Shown one piece after another: positions 9,142 to 20,332 of a stretch of 52,236 nt of DNA. The DNA lies in the NCBI GenBank assembly GCA_029834535.1, contig JAQMWT010000089.1, positions 1 to 52,236 of the forward strand, given 5' to 3'. Position 1 is the stretch's first letter. The number at the start of each line of letters is the position of its first letter. Source of the stretch: Chrysophaeum taylorii (lineage: Eukaryota > Sar > Pelagophyceae > Pelagomonadales > Pelagomonadaceae). The notes beneath the pieces are model-generated. The model was not told where the DNA came from. It made no database searches and worked only from the letters and a program-made list of their open reading frames with translations. The translations under genes and the position numbers were made by a program.

Positions 9142-9155
9142 GGTTATGGGCCCAG
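9142..9155 (+). other. Primer-binding site of element C (initiator tRNA-Met anticodon arm)
   Basis: GGTTATGGGCCCAG immediately after the LTR, identical to the PBS of element A despite diverged surroundings. The following 9156-9566 is non-coding leader, with TGAGTGTACATAGACAC at its Gag end shared with A. Confidence 0.8.
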
Positions 9156-10218
9156 CGGGGTCCTGAGGGATCATGTGTTGCATGCACGTATACTTATTGG
9201 GTTTTGGATCGTTACCGCGCCGATCAAGCCTCGCCATGCAATACAATTGTTTGTACACGCTTTAACATGGGTTGTATATAGCTACATCGCACACGTTAAA
9301 GAGTGCGTACCCCTGTGTGCTTGTTTATAGTATCGTAGTGTCGTGACAGTGTCGGTGTGTGCGTAGTCTGTACTAGTCTTGTATTGATTGCACGCGCGCT
9401 TGGAATAATTTGGGTATGTCCACTAGGACACTCCACGATAGTACAAACCTACCGCTCTCCGAGCACCACCTTACACAACTACCTGTTCAGTGCATACCCT
9501 TTCACACTGACAGGAACCACAGTTTGCGCAGTTGCCATGTAGGCGCTTCCATTGTTTACCTGATGAGTGTACATAGACACTTCCGCTAGACAGAGCCCCA
9601 TAGAATGCTCTAGAAGGTGTCGATTCTGCTCTCTGACAACCCACAGGCTCAGTCACAGTTCTCTTGCAGAACGAGCAGTAAAGGTCTCACCCAAAGCAGT
9701 CTGGGTGCTGACATTCCCTTACCTAAGGTCCCCGTTGATTTTCTCAGCGGGAACAACCATTCCAACACCAGAGTGGCGGTGTTCACCTTGGTTATGTTGA
9801 AAATTTGCCTTTGAATACCAGGCGCCTCATATATGAGGCGCTCCCACTCATATCAGACCATCAAGTAGCACAGTTGGCTAGTGTTTGCTGTGCTGACGAG
9901 GTTAGGGCTTTCACGCCCGGAATTAACGATCGCCTTAAGGATAGTGAACGCAATCTTAACCTTACCCATTCTCGCGAACTTGCTCTCGGCCTAGCCAGCC
10001 ATCACCCAGAGATATTTAACCTTTTTTTACGAAGCAGTGTCTCCGAATGATGTCTCGTATTTGAATCAACAATTAAACGCTGTTGTGTATAATTGGTGTG
10101 TACATGTTGTTCATTAAGTGTGTGCATTCTTTCAAGCATCGCCTGTTTCAACTCAAATGCTGGACACCCATGGATCTGAACTTGACCTCATGCGGAACTC
10201 TCTCCAACATCTGCTTCC

Positions 10219-10239
10219 GACCGAAATGTCGTTAAACTA
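10219..10239 (+). other. Repeated 21-nt linker motif (T-E-M-S-L-N-Y), inside the replaced block of Gag C
   Basis: Reads GACCG(A)AA(T)GTCGTTAAACTA, with the same two variable bases as the methyltransferase/integrase site of A and B, but followed by Gag-linker-like sequence. Confidence 0.8.
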
Positions 10240-11183
10240 TGGGCCAGAACGGTTTACTGAGTCTGGACTCAGCGCCATCCTTCCTACTGATTCCAATGGC
10301 CGGCTTTCCTTATGCCATTCTGCCGAGTCGGTAAACTTTACTGCAGCTGCCCTTGCCCAGCTTTCTCAGGAGCAGCTAAAATGAACTATCCTCTGACAAC
10401 ACCAGCAACAATCGCTACGATAGAGGATGGGTCGACTGGTGCCTCATCTACGAGACACGCTCTTCTACCAGAGCACAACCTGAAGCTAACAGGCTATGCC
10501 ATCCTTCTGACTCTTCAGCTATTCTTGAGTACGCACTGGACCTCTACAACTCAGTGTCCAATACTACAAGCGATAAAAAACGTCTTGAACCGCCAGTCTC
10601 TTGGATCCCTTACGTAGAAGGATTGTCCACACATCAAAAACCCAAACTACTGCTAACCCAACTGCTGGACTCTACGGACATTGAACTGGCGCACACGGCA
10701 CATGTATTTGCGTCACTTACCAATTCAGCCAATGGGCAACAGTCGAAACCCGCGTTTAACGCACGACGCGTACGTAACTCAAAAGACGCTAGCCAGCTTC
10801 TCTCCCAATGATCTTACCTACTACCGGTCCGGTGACTCCTATGTCACCAGAGCTCGCAGTCCTGGTCAATCTAATGATCGACCTGTGTATGCACGCACCT
10901 TTGACAGACCTTCTCGATCGGATATGAAATTTTTAGATCGCACCAAGCATGCCATGCATGCACTCAAAGATCAATTCCGCGAACTCCCCAAATATACTGA
11001 CCAAAGTGCCACTACGTCTCAGCTGTAAGATAAGATTACAAAGCTATTTAAAACGTTGTTGCAATCTGCCGATTTTATTGCCACTACGTCTAACCCAGAC
11101 GACAATACAGACTTGCTCCGCTTAAATGATCAACTTTCCTATGCCGAAGATATCGTTCGGAATGTTGACATACATATGCTTTT

Positions 11184-11204
11184 GACCGGAACGTCGTTAA
11201 ACTA
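11184..11204 (+). other. Repeated 21-nt linker motif (T-G-T-S-L-N-Y), end of Gag, element C
   Basis: Reads GACCG(G)AA(C)GTCGTTAAACTA and is orthologous to the Gag/protease site of A and B. The flanks have diverged while the 19 constant bases have not. Confidence 0.85.
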
Positions 11205-11403
11205 TGGGGGAGACCATCCTGCTGTGTCTGCACCCAACTCCTCTACTCCATCTTACGTAAATAGCATCAGTTCATCACCCGCCACTGTTCCCGCGGAATC
11301 AGTCAATTTTACAGCGGACGCTATAGCAATATTATCATCCGAGCGGCTGACTGAGCTCTCGTCACATGTCACTGCAGCTGTGGCGGCAACTCCTGACCGC
11401 TAA

Positions 11404-12132
11404 GGCTTACCCCCCCTCTCTCGAGGCTTGATACCCGTTCAACGGGACATCTTTCCCGATCTTCTTAGTGACATCATACCTCTCTTTTGTGAGAAGCATT
11501 CTTGCTGTATTCTTGTAGTTTACTTGCTATCATATACCATCTCTCCATCTTGTTGAGAGGCTTGGTGAGCGTGAGCAAGGTGTGTGGCGAGCATACCCGA
11601 CCCCGAGTCCGTGTGTTCCTCGTTCAGTGAGGTCTAGGACGAGTCGGTGAGTACCCCCTGTGTCACCTGGGGGTCGGGAAGGTTTTTTCTGTGCCGCCAT
11701 ACGTGGTGGAGGATATGAGATCGTGCGACTACATCGGTCGCCGACGAGCGAGTGCTGCCGTACGTGTTGTATTACGTGGTCCGGATTTGTACGCGAGCCC
11801 TGATCAAGCACACGGAGTTCCATTGGACCGGTTTGCGTTGAGAATATACGCGAACGTTGTTTGTGTTCGTACGATCCGAGTGACGACGAACACGCGTGCG
11901 AGTTGGAAATCGCAGCGCATTCTCCCGGGAATTGATTTTGGTATAGCTGAACGGTGGAAGCTGTTTAGCGAGTGGGATCACTACCCACGGGCATTTTTGA
12001 ATTGCCAGCGGATTGGAATTCCGCGAGTGCTGTTTTTACAGCGACAGATAGCGCTGTTGGAATCAACGTGAATTACTTCGAGTGATCGGATCCGGGCGTG
12101 TTTCGAGATTCTTGATCGATATTTGATACAGT
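11404..12132 (+). other. Element F leader/LTR-like region, no protein gene supported
   Basis: Contains the 140-bp block shared with 6113-6260 and, at 11691-12071, a 126-codon frame with no recognisable features. It stands directly upstream of the F Gag, so it is most likely the 5' LTR end and leader of that element. I cannot fix the LTR ends or a PBS. Confidence 0.4.
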
Positions 12133-13607
12133 ATGGAGATAAACGCAGACTTGCGTGAGGAAGAATCTCCTCCATTTCTTCCCGCCGCCCCTGAGATAGG
12201 CCGCGAGGAAGGTGAATTAAGAGAGGCCGAGGCAGTCGACGTTGCTGACGTGCCCCCTGATGTGCCTCCGGATACTGCCATTTTTTCGCCGTTGAGTCCA
12301 ACGACTCCGGATCGTGGCGAGCGTGTTACTATTGAGCGCGGATCTGCAGCCCGATGTCGACTTCGTGAAGACCTCGAGCGGAGACGTCGCGAAAATGAAC
12401 GATTAGCTGAGCTTTTTGCTCGTGAAAGGGCTGAAGCGAAAGTGGAAGCGGCTCGACGAGAAGTTGATATGCTCAATGATGCATTACAGCAAGAGATTGA
12501 GACCTCGAAGACCCTACGTGAAGAGGTTGAACGATTTCGTCGTGAACGAGATAAATTGTTAGCCGAACGTACGCGTCGGGAGAGTAGCCGCGAACGACCC
12601 GTGAGTCGACCCGAAACGGAAACGCCCGTGAGGCCGCCTGAACCGGAAAGGAACACTGAAACGGGGAATGAACCTCCGCCCCGAGTCGATACGGAGAATG
12701 AGGGTAGGGCGGACATTGAGAATGAAAGTACGAAAATTTTACGGGAATTATCGCGGGGAATATCGCAGACGGTTGCCAACGCCTTCGAAAAGGGCAACTT
12801 GAGCCGATCCCATCGACCCACTTCCAGTTTGAAGCCTGATAACTTCAATCTCGTCATCGACGGCCGAGACCAACGGCAATTCAATTTGGATTCGGCGGCG
12901 ATGATGCATACTTTAGCAGATGACCATTACTCGGTCGAGAAATTACGTTACTTACTACCTGTGCATCTACGGGACACCGTTACACCAATTTTTGAGGAAC
13001 ACTTGCAGAAATACGAGGAGCTCTGCGATGAGCTACCACACGGTCCGTCGTTTTACTTGAAATTAGATACTGACGATGAAGAGCATGGAGTCTCGGTTCG
13101 TCGTATCCGTCGTCTTAACAAGACGTATTGCGACAAGATTTTGGATTATTTTAGATCGACTTGCCGACCTCCGCGCACGCAGCAGGAGCTGCTTGACAAG
13201 CTGCGGAAGGTCACCCAGGCTTCAGTCCGAAGAAGTCTGGGGAGCGGCACGTCCAAACGTATTGTACCAGATTCCAATCTGAAGCCTTGGAGTTTTGTTC
13301 CGTGTCCAGCCGCACGATGGATGATGTCGATATCCTCGACCAGCTTATCAGTGGATTGACGTCCAAGGAGTTGAGGACCCGTGTGCGGACTATGAGGAGC
13401 GGACATCCTGATAGTTACGTGACTTTTAAGTCGATGGTAGCGCTTATTACGCGGCTCGAGAACGACTTACGAAAGTTGATGGAGGAGGAGAAGGACCTAA
13501 TCCGAACTCGAATAAACCGCCGCGAGGGCGGGGAGGTCGAGCTATGGCCTCCGATCAACAAGCCAAGCAAGATGCGGATAAACCGTTTGGGAATACGGAT
13601 CCGCTGA
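12133..13607 (+). pseudogene. Gag-like protein of element F (coiled coil plus capsid region), frameshifted
   Basis: The first frame (12133 to about 13230) has an acidic Pro-rich N-terminus, a strong coiled coil rich in Glu/Arg/Leu (roughly residues 65-155), a Pro/Glu linker and a helical capsid-like part. Past about 13230 it shifts, and 13287-13607 continues with D-I-L-D-Q-L-I-S-G-L, a phrase typical of the C-terminal capsid region of Gypsy-type Gag, then a basic/acidic helix. Two shifts between 13230 and 13300 can explain the break. No enzymatic domain is present. Confidence 0.6.
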
Positions 13608-13900
13608 TTTTACGAGATCCTTTTTTGTGGGGCAAGAGAACGTGCCCGCACTGTGGGTTCTTCTGGACCACCCATGATGAAGATGAACACGGAAATCGCG
13701 TTGTTTGCAACCGCGATCCGGATCGTTACTACTGTGCGATGTGGAAGCGAATTCGTAAGCAGAAGAAGCAGCCCATATCGCGGTCCGATTGGGCGAAGCG
13801 TGATGATGCATCTCATGCGAACGCCAAGCACGGATCGGAGCCTTCTAATGAAATTCAAACGGCCCTCGCCGATCTTGGAACACAATGGCGACCATGGTGA
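13544..13900 (+). pseudogene. Zinc-binding nucleocapsid-like segment of element F
   Basis: A 118-codon frame with C-P-H-C-G followed about 19 residues later by C-N-R-D-P-D-R-Y-Y-C and a basic K-R-I-R-K-Q-K-K-Q tail. Two Cys pairs with basic flanks fit a nucleic-acid-binding zinc finger at the end of Gag, but the spacing is not the retroviral CX2CX4HX4C knuckle. It overlaps the end of the capsid frame, again suggesting a frameshift (programmed or mutational). Confidence 0.5.
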
Positions 13901-14673
13901 GCGAGGTCAGAAGCATCAAGGATACTACGTCGTTTTCTACACGACAGCGAGACGGACGATCACCTTCTAGACGATCGTCACGCCGACATCGAAGCCAGAG
14001 CCCTAATCGAAAAGCCCATACTGCTCAAGACAGCCCGAGTCCTTGCCGTCACCGGAGCTCTAGTCGCAATTCGCGCCGGCGCCGACGTCATCGACATTAC
14101 GATGACGAGTATGACGGAGGCAGATATCAGGATAGTTCGGGACATTCGAGCGCATCTTTCGCGTTCCAATCTTTATGCGACGCGCCGCCAATGTCGGGGG
14201 TTGTCTTTTACCCGACGGCGCGCCCTGCCCGAGTCTCCGATGATGTTGCCGATGTCGCTGTGACGAGCAGCCATCGTTTGCAACAGGAGCAACATACCAC
14301 CAACGCTCGGATCGTTCGGTGGCCTTCTACATCGTAGGTGGAAGCAATGTCAGATGCTACTTGGGATTCTCCGCACTATTGGGAAGACTCAGATTCGGAG
14401 ACCGACGAACCCATGCCGCAGGTTCCAGTGTCCCCCCATTCGTCAATGTGCATGTCTTGCAGGGCAGTTTACGATGATGACGTTAGACCTTTTGAGTTGA
14501 CGTCGAGGACGACGTCTTCTTTTCCTACGGGGCCCCCCGAGACCGTTTTAGCCGATGTTCGGGTGTTTGGAGCCATAGTGGATTACCCGCGGAATCGCAT
14601 TGCGTTTCTACGCACACAAGTCGCTTACGGGCGCAAGATGTTAAAGGTGCAGGATCGACGAGTAGATTCTCCG

Positions 14674-14674
<1 letters not shown>
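13885..14674 (+). pseudogene. Arg/Ser-rich region and following unknown segment of element F
   Basis: Frame 13885-14337 is rich in Arg-Ser and Arg-Arg-His runs, as in RNA-binding tails. It is followed from 14338 by an acidic segment containing C-M-S-C and then F-G-A-I-V-D-Y-P-R-N-R-I-A-F. The latter resembles the I-[IL]-D-x-x-x-x-x-[IL] strand near the C-terminal end of retroelement proteases, so this may be a protease remnant. It is cut at 14675 by the microsatellite. Confidence 0.35.

Positions 14675-14758
<84 letters not shown>
14675..14758 (+). repeat. (CAGA)n microsatellite at the outer edge of H1
   Basis: Twenty-one uninterrupted four-base units. The same repeat, often with a CAAA variant, borders every helicase-remnant copy in the window (20333-20377, 21441-21466, 22070-22160, 44881-45145, 45945-45975). 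Confidence 0.95.
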
Positions 14759-14937
14759 TGTGTCGACTGCTAAGAGGGGGGTGTGTGTGGGGAGCATGAA
14801 GGATGTGGGTGGGTTTGTGGGGTATGAGGGATGTGCCTGACGGGCGGAGATAAGTACGCGGGACCTAGTCGGGGTCATTGTCTGTTTGTCCCTCGATTTA
14901 GGGTAAGGCTCAGGTAGGCCCGTGAGCGAGGCAGGCA

Positions 14938-15490
14938 TTGATCCTCCAAGCCGTCTACGGCGACCTCGCAGACTGTTTCCACGACCCGCGGCGGCTCTCT
15001 CAGCGCGCCATTCTCACGCCCCGTCGAAACGATGTTGTCGATGCTGACAACGCGCGCATGACCGCGGCCTTTTTTTCGCGGAGACGAGGCGTCGGAGTTC
15101 TTTTCGGCCGACTAGGTTGGGTCGGAAGACGACGCCTCGCTCTTTACAGTCGAGTTTTCGACTCCCTGACAACAAACAGCATGCTGACTTTGATCGCGAG
15201 CTTAAAGTCTTCGCAACCTCGACCCGTCGCACGGCCACTGCAACGGTACCAGATACATGATCGATCGTGTCGTGTCACTGAGGCTCCTCCAACCTGTATT
15301 CCTTAAGGCCCGCCGACGCCAAACGATCAACAAGAGCCAGGGCCAGACGCCCCGCGAGGTCGGCGTCCTCTTGCCCAAGCCCGTCTTCTGCCACGTCCAG
15401 GTCTACGTGCCTCTCTGTCGATCAGCAACCCCGAGGTTATTCTCTTCCGGGTCGACGACTCCACCCTACCCCACACGTGCTGCGCAATAC
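14938..15490 (+). pseudogene. Helitron/PIF1-type helicase, C-terminal fragment (H1)
   Basis: Frames contain R-A-I-L-T-P-R-R-N-D-V-V-D-x-x-N, then C-N-G-T-R-Y-M-I, then T-I-N-K-S-Q-G-Q-T (about 15320-15346) and K-P-V-F-C-H-V-Q-x-Y-V. These are, in order, the late superfamily 1 helicase motifs of the Rep/Hel protein of Helitrons, which unwinds DNA during rolling-circle transposition. At least two frameshifts separate them. Walker A and the Rep domain are absent, so only the last third of the gene remains. Confidence 0.65.
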
Positions 15491-15529
15491 CGATAAGCCC
15501 CCTCCCGGCGTCTACACGCGCACTGTAGG

Positions 15530-15867
15530 TGAACTTACTGGGACAAGGTGAACTTACTGGGTTTAGAGATTGGGACTAGGTGAACTGAGTGACCAGGTGA
15601 ACTTACTGGGACCAGGTGAACTTACTGGGGGTTTTAGAGTAAACGCAAAGGTTGGCGGCGCGTGCGGATCAAAGCAGCTTGGATTGGCGGGGGTGAGAGC
15701 GACGAGCTCAAAGGAGAGTGGGGTGAGTGGGTGTGAGCACGAGTGGGTTTACGCCGGGTTAGAGATTGGGACTAAGTGAACTAACCGACCAGGTGAACTT
15801 AATGAGACCAGGTGAACTCACTAGGGTTAGAGATTGGGACTAGGTGAACTTACTGGCCTGCACTTGT
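15530..15867 (+). repeat. Subterminal repeat block of H1
   Basis: Repeated units GGTGAACTTACTGG, often followed by GACCA, interspersed with TTAGAGATTGGGACTAGGTGAA, and one longer unit (about 15640-15760) with AAAGCAGCTTGGATTGGCGG. The same units occur in reverse orientation at 20378-20790 and 45153-45539 and in the same orientation at 46610-46947. Confidence 0.8.
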
Positions 15868-16034
15868 TTCAACTAATCTGAGTCATCGATTTGGCATGCT
15901 AACTTTTGCGTGTCGGCTCAGCGCTCCGCCCGCCGGGCTTTGCGTCCACGGGAACTTCACGACCTCATCTGTCGGTCAGGGCAAAGTCCGGCGGGCAGAC
16001 GGTGCTAATCAGACCGTAATGTCGCCGCGTCCTT

Positions 16035-16815
16035 ATGGCACTTCTCGCAACAGCTGCGGATGATATTTTGGCGGCAGCGACGGCATTAGATACCGAAGGC
16101 TGGTGGGAAATCGACGTTGGCTTCACACGACGCGTTGGTGCGAGTCTAAATCTCACTGTCGACTACGAAATACTCAACGCCGCGCTCAATAGAGATCTTT
16201 GTCCGACTCTTCGAATGCACCACCACAAAGATGCGGCTGGCCGGAGGCACTGGTCGTAGTGCAGAAACCCGACGAAGTTCACGGGCACCCCCCCCCCGCC
16301 GTATTCCTTGCCAATGTGGCGCAGGCGGAAGCCGCGGGACCAACCACCCACGCAGCTGTCATGCCTGGGACTGGCCGATTCCAACGACGTGGGCCATCCT
16401 CTCGGAGTACGGCGCCGGCGCCGGCGGCAATCCCAAGCCGCGTGCTGTGGAGGCCCCAGTCCCCGCCGCGGCCCCCGACATTGCCACGGCCCTGGCCTCC
16501 ACCGAGACCCACGTCGACCCAATGCCGAGTACCAACAAGAGGCGGGCTCAGACGACGCCGAGCAAAGCACCTCCAAAGTCGGACGAGGAGTACGACGACA
16601 CGCCGTCGCCAGCCCCGTACCGCCAACCCGAGGCCGTCATGGCAAAGCCCAAGCTCGAAGCCGAGGATCACTCAACCGAGATCGCGAGACTGAGAGCGCG
16701 TGTCAGGCATCTCGAGGACGTTCAGGCCAAGCTGCAGCAGGCTGAGACCGAGCTAGCCGCCTACCACCAGACGACGATCTTCAAGTCGAACTACGCCAGC
16801 ACCGAGAGCTCGTGA
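16035..16815 (+). pseudogene. Unknown GC-rich gene, N-terminal fragments
   Basis: A 75-codon frame (16035-16259) and a 195-codon frame (16231-16815). The second has a Pro/Ala-rich stretch followed by a helical segment I-A-R-L-R-A-R-V-R-H-L-E-D-V-Q-A-K-L-Q-Q-A-E likely to form a coiled coil. The next segment starts at 16812 with a four-base overlap, which may be a frameshift or a genuine start. I do not recognise the family. From 15868 to 16034 nothing is seen. Confidence 0.35.
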
Positions 16816-18464
16816 ACTTCAACGCCAGCATGATAAAGAAGCAGGAGTGCGAGCTCGAGGCGCTGTGTCGAGCGGCTGATGAAGCTCGACGCCGAGTCGA
16901 GATGGCGCCAAAGGTGCGCGTCCGGGATGCCGAGGACCGCGCCACGGCGGCGGAGGTGCGCGCCTGGGACGCCGAGGCCCGCGACTCGGGGGCCCAGGCG
17001 TGGTTCTTGGCGAAAGTCGCGCGCGCCGAAGCAGACATTGCGCGTGCTGTGGCTGTCGCCGACGACCGCGCCGAGGCTCCCACCGCCGCTGCACGTGCGT
17101 CTGCTGAGGCCCGAGTGCAAGAGCGACGCCGCCAGGCTGACGCGGACCGTCAGGCCCGCAAGAAGGCGAGGGCCAGTCTCAAGGTCGCTCACGACTATGC
17201 CAGTGTCCAACGCGAGCTGCATAATCAATGGTTTGTTGACCAAAACAATCAGATAAAGAGGCTGACGCAGGAGCTCGACCTCGAGCGAGCTCAACACGCC
17301 GTCGCCCTCGCGCAGAAGGCCGAGGCCTATGCCGCCGAGCAGCTGCGGTCTTTTAGGCTGGAAGCGCAAGTCACCGCCGAGCAGAAGCAGTCCGCGGTGC
17401 ACTTGCAAGCATTCCAGAGGGAGCACGATGCTCGGAGCCAAGTAGCAGCGGAATTGGCCACCTCCTACGCTAGACTCGCAACTCTCGACGCTATTCTGAG
17501 CGACGCCAATGTGTGCGTCGTGTCTTTGCGCAACGAGGACAGTCAGCGGCTGTCAGTGCACGTTTTTCTGCGCAGGGCCCCAGATCCACGAGAGGCTGTT
17601 CTCGCCTCGGCCTACGGCTAGAATGTCTGGCTCCTAGAAGTCGGGCTCGAGCTTCACGACCAGCGCCTCGACCGCTCCTATCTGACTAGCGAGTGGTATG
17701 ACAAGCTCGATGTTGGCGAGCGCTACCATAGGACCCGCCGAGTCCTGCAAAATCACCCTCGACTTTGGGGCTTTGTGCGCAACAAGCTGACGCAGATGGA
17801 TGGCAAGGTGCCAACAGACGCGGTAGTCCAGCTCCAGATCGAGATGGACATGTTCTCTTTCCAACGCAACTGGAACTTCACGCAGAGGGTCCTCTCGCCG
17901 TTGCTCGCTGCGCGTGGTGTCACTCGGACCGTCTCGAATCTGCTCAACGCTGCCGTTGGCGTCATGATGTCGAAGTCATCTCTTGATCGCCACCGCAAAA
18001 GGCAGCTCGCGACCTTCTTCTCTCGCGTCTCCGCGTTCCTTCGGCTCAACCCTACGGAACCCAAATTTGTCGCCCTCGACAACTATCAGCAGCAACGCCA
18101 GGGCGCGGGTTCGGCGTCGCATGGCAGTGAACACCGCGCGCGGATAGCCCCCGTCATCGACTTCGTCATCGCCACCCTACAGTATCCGCCTCAGAACGAC
18201 TGCTGGAAGCTCGGCGCGGGTGAGGTCGCGTGGACGGGCGTCCTTAACAAGGCCCGCCTCTGGGAAATCATGAACCTGGACACGACGCCTTTCATCCAGA
18301 AGCTCGAAAGGCTCGTCGGCTTGTCCATTGGCAGCATCACCCACAATCTGGACGAGCGTTACCTCGAGCCCCAAGCCGCGGTGGCGGCGGAGAGAACCGG
18401 GCCTCGGTCCGCGCTCACACGGAAAGACCAACTTGCGAAGAACCAGGTCCTGGCCAACATTTAG
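16812..18464 (+). pseudogene. Unknown GC-rich gene, long coiled-coil and globular part with an internal stop
   Basis: One frame runs from ATG 16812 to TAG 18462 with a single interior TAG at 17619. The first 250 residues are Ala/Arg/Glu-rich coiled coil. After the TAG the text is globular, with N-V-W-L-L-E-V-G-L-E-L, L-W-G-F-V-R-N-K-L, and helical stretches. Codon use is strongly GC-biased, like the LINEs and unlike the Copia elements or separase. No catalytic motif is visible. The flanking inverted helicase remnants suggest it may be cargo or an accessory gene of that element, but this is inference. Confidence 0.4.
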
Positions 18465-19376
18465 CTCGTCCGTGAGCAGTTCTACATGGAGGAGGAAAAG
18501 AAACCCGAGGACCTGCGCCGCCGGAAGACCGACCAGAACTTCGGTCTCGGGGGTCGAAGCACCTTGGCGCCGGCGCGATCGACGCCAAGTCAAGCGGCAA
18601 GTTCGACAATTTCCGGACCCTAGCGTACATGCATAAGATTTTCTGCGACGCCAAAGTGGACGGCGACCTCAATGCGAACGAGCAGGGCGGCGAGCCGGTC
18701 TGGAAGATGAAACGTGTCCACTTCGTTGCCGGCGACCACGAGACAATCCCTCGGTTCAAGTCGCTCATTCTCATGAGCCGCTTGGCCGGGTACGATACCT
18801 TCAACTACGTCTTCCCGGTCCCGGAACTCTGGGACGCCGCTGGGGCCGTCCTCAAGAAGCTCGTGATCGGGTCGGGCCACGACAGCGATAACGAGTGGTC
18901 CTGGGTCCGGGTGCTTTTCTTCGACGAGAACATGCGCATCTACCGCGACTTGGGCGAAGACGAGGAGGTCCCCTGGGGGAAGATCTCGCGACAGTTCCAC
19001 TTCGTCGACTACTATCATGCGACCCTCGTGCTCCACATGGCGTGGCTTGCTATTCGGCCGGCCTACCTCCCGGTCCTCCAGGCAAACCTCGATAAGCGCC
19101 CCATCCGCCTCCTTTACGACTTCCTTGAGAAAGTTTTGCCGTGCGCGGTCTACTACATATCCGGCCTCAAGATGGACCCGGTCACCGCGCGCGACGTCCT
19201 GGCGCAGTTCCAGCGCGTGGCGTCGCGCTACAACGCGCTGGGCTATTCGGGTGAGCTCCTCCAGTTCATCCACGACGTCGACAATCTCAGCGCGGATCGC
19301 CGCCGCAACCTCGACGGGAACATGCCGAAGCTCGTGGGTGTGATCATCGAGTACATCCACGTCAAAAATCGCCGAG
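18465..19376 (+). pseudogene. Unknown GC-rich gene, middle part
   Basis: After the TAG at 18462 the same frame continues to about 18550 (E-E-E-K-K-P-E-D-L-R-R-R-K), then shifts to the frame of 18629-19360, which has an uninterrupted globular sequence with conserved-looking aromatic stretches such as F-H-F-V-D-Y-Y-H-A and Y-N-A-L-G-Y-S-G-E-L-L-Q-F-I-H-D-V-D. An extra base in the AAAAA run near 19362 moves it to the next frame. No family recognised. Confidence 0.4.
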
Positions 19377-20235
19377 AGCGTGACCACGCACAGCATTTCC
19401 ACGGTCGAGAGCATCAACATGCAGCATGCTTGCATGGAGAGCATCGAGCGCGGCGTCGAGCTTCTCTACCTCATCATGAACCACGACGCCCAGCACAACG
19501 CGACATACCACACCCCGGACATCTTCGGATCCGACGAGTTGATCGGCAGACTCGCTCGCCATATCCGTGGTGTCGTCGACCAGGCGGTGAAAGCGACGGC
19601 GACGCCAGTGCAGAAGAAGAATAAAAGGGGCGACATGGTGGCCGATGACTCGCGGCTCGTCATCTCTGGCCTGGGTAGGAGGAGTTTCACGATCCCGAAG
19701 TGCTTGCTTCTGGACGAGACCGCCACGAACGAGAAGAAGAAGGAGAACGTCATTGAATCTATCGCGAAGCTCATGAACCTCGAGAACGAGCTCCCAACCA
19801 AAATGTTCTTCGAGACCGACGAAGCCGGCAACAAGATCCCCCTCTCACAGATGGACCGCGCCGCTCTCGTCGCTGCTCTGCGCCAATACGAGCACAACGC
19901 CGCCAGCCGGACTGACGGGGCGCGAGTTGCTTGCGACGCTCCGCCGTAAGCTCGGGCCACATCTCCGCCGCAAAACCATCCAGGAGACGACAAAGGGTTC
20001 CTACGGCAAGGTGGGCGATCTCATTCGCAAGCTGGGAAAAGGTTACTTCAAAGGAATCGTTGGGAACGAAGGCGTCTTCGCCAAGTATGACGACCCCGGC
20101 GATACCGATACCATCCCCACCGACGACCCCATGGAGTCAATCGAGACTTCACTCTTGAGTTCGATGAAAGATGAAATTATCGGGGGAATCGAGGGGGAAC
20201 TGGTTGAAGGATATATACTGCACTTGTACACTTAA
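19365..20235 (+). pseudogene. Unknown GC-rich gene, C-terminal part
   Basis: Continues with E-S-I-N-M-Q-H-A-C-M-E-S-I-E-R-G-V-E-L-L and runs to about 19915, where another shift leads into 19927-20235 (R-R-K-L-G-P-H-L-R-R-K-T-I-Q-E-T-T, then an acidic tail ending at the TAA 20233-20235). All pieces together would make a protein of well over 1,200 residues with three shifts and two stops. 20236-20332 is non-coding. Confidence 0.4.
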
Positions 20236-20332
20236 GCTTTTCAGTGACGCTCGTCGCGAACCGAGTCAGAACTTCAAATAAGAAGGGCTAACGCTTGGGC
20301 TGTTGATGGGGACTCATTTAGGTTTTCTCTAG

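Larger units (their letters stand above)
8823..11403 (+). mobile_element. Copia-type LTR retrotransposon C, 5' remnant
   Basis: A 319-bp LTR, a perfect initiator tRNA-Met half-molecule PBS, a leader and a decayed Gag in plus orientation. It is clearly related to A and B but diverged at many positions. After 11403 the sequence changes to element F, so protease and everything downstream are missing. Confidence 0.8.
9567..11403 (+). pseudogene. Gag, element C, with frameshifts, stops and an internal replaced block
   Basis: Fragments align with the Gag of A: V-A-Q-L-A-S-V-C (9850-9900), S-D-N-T-S-N-N-R-Y-D-R-G-W (about 10390-10435), P-V-S-W-I-P-Y-V-E-G (10590-10620), Y-Y-R-S-G-D-S-Y (10815-10845) and L-L-R-L-N-D-Q-L (11110-11140). 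Between about 10118 and 10384 the expected A-V-L-A-F-R-Q-I segment is replaced by sequence like the Gag/protease linker, including a second copy of the 21-nt motif and A-E-S-V-N-F-T-A. A TAA at 11026-11028 and several shifts show it is dead. Confidence 0.75.
11404..14674 (+). mobile_element. LTR retrotransposon F, 5' part (leader and Gag), truncated by helicase element H1
   Basis: Leader, coiled-coil plus capsid-like Gag, zinc-binding segment and Arg/Ser-rich tail in plus orientation. No protease, RT or integrase follows because the sequence stops at the CAGA microsatellite at 14675. The domain layout resembles Ty3/Gypsy-type Gag more than Copia, but without pol this stays open. Confidence 0.6.
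14759..15867 (+). mobile_element. Helicase-remnant element H1
   Basis: From the microsatellite inward: about 180 bp of G-rich sequence, a helicase fragment (14938-15490) and a terminal block of TGAACTTACTGG-type repeats ending in CCTGCACTTGT at 15867. H2 and H3 have the same parts on the opposite strand and H4 on the same strand. I find no TC start, CTRR end or 3' hairpin that would define a standard Helitron boundary. Confidence 0.6.

Noticed and set aside
15530..15867. CRISPR-like array in the TGAACTTACTGG repeats
   Set aside because: Repeats are short, imperfect and irregularly spaced, with no unique spacers or cas genes. They are subterminal transposon repeats in a eukaryotic genome.
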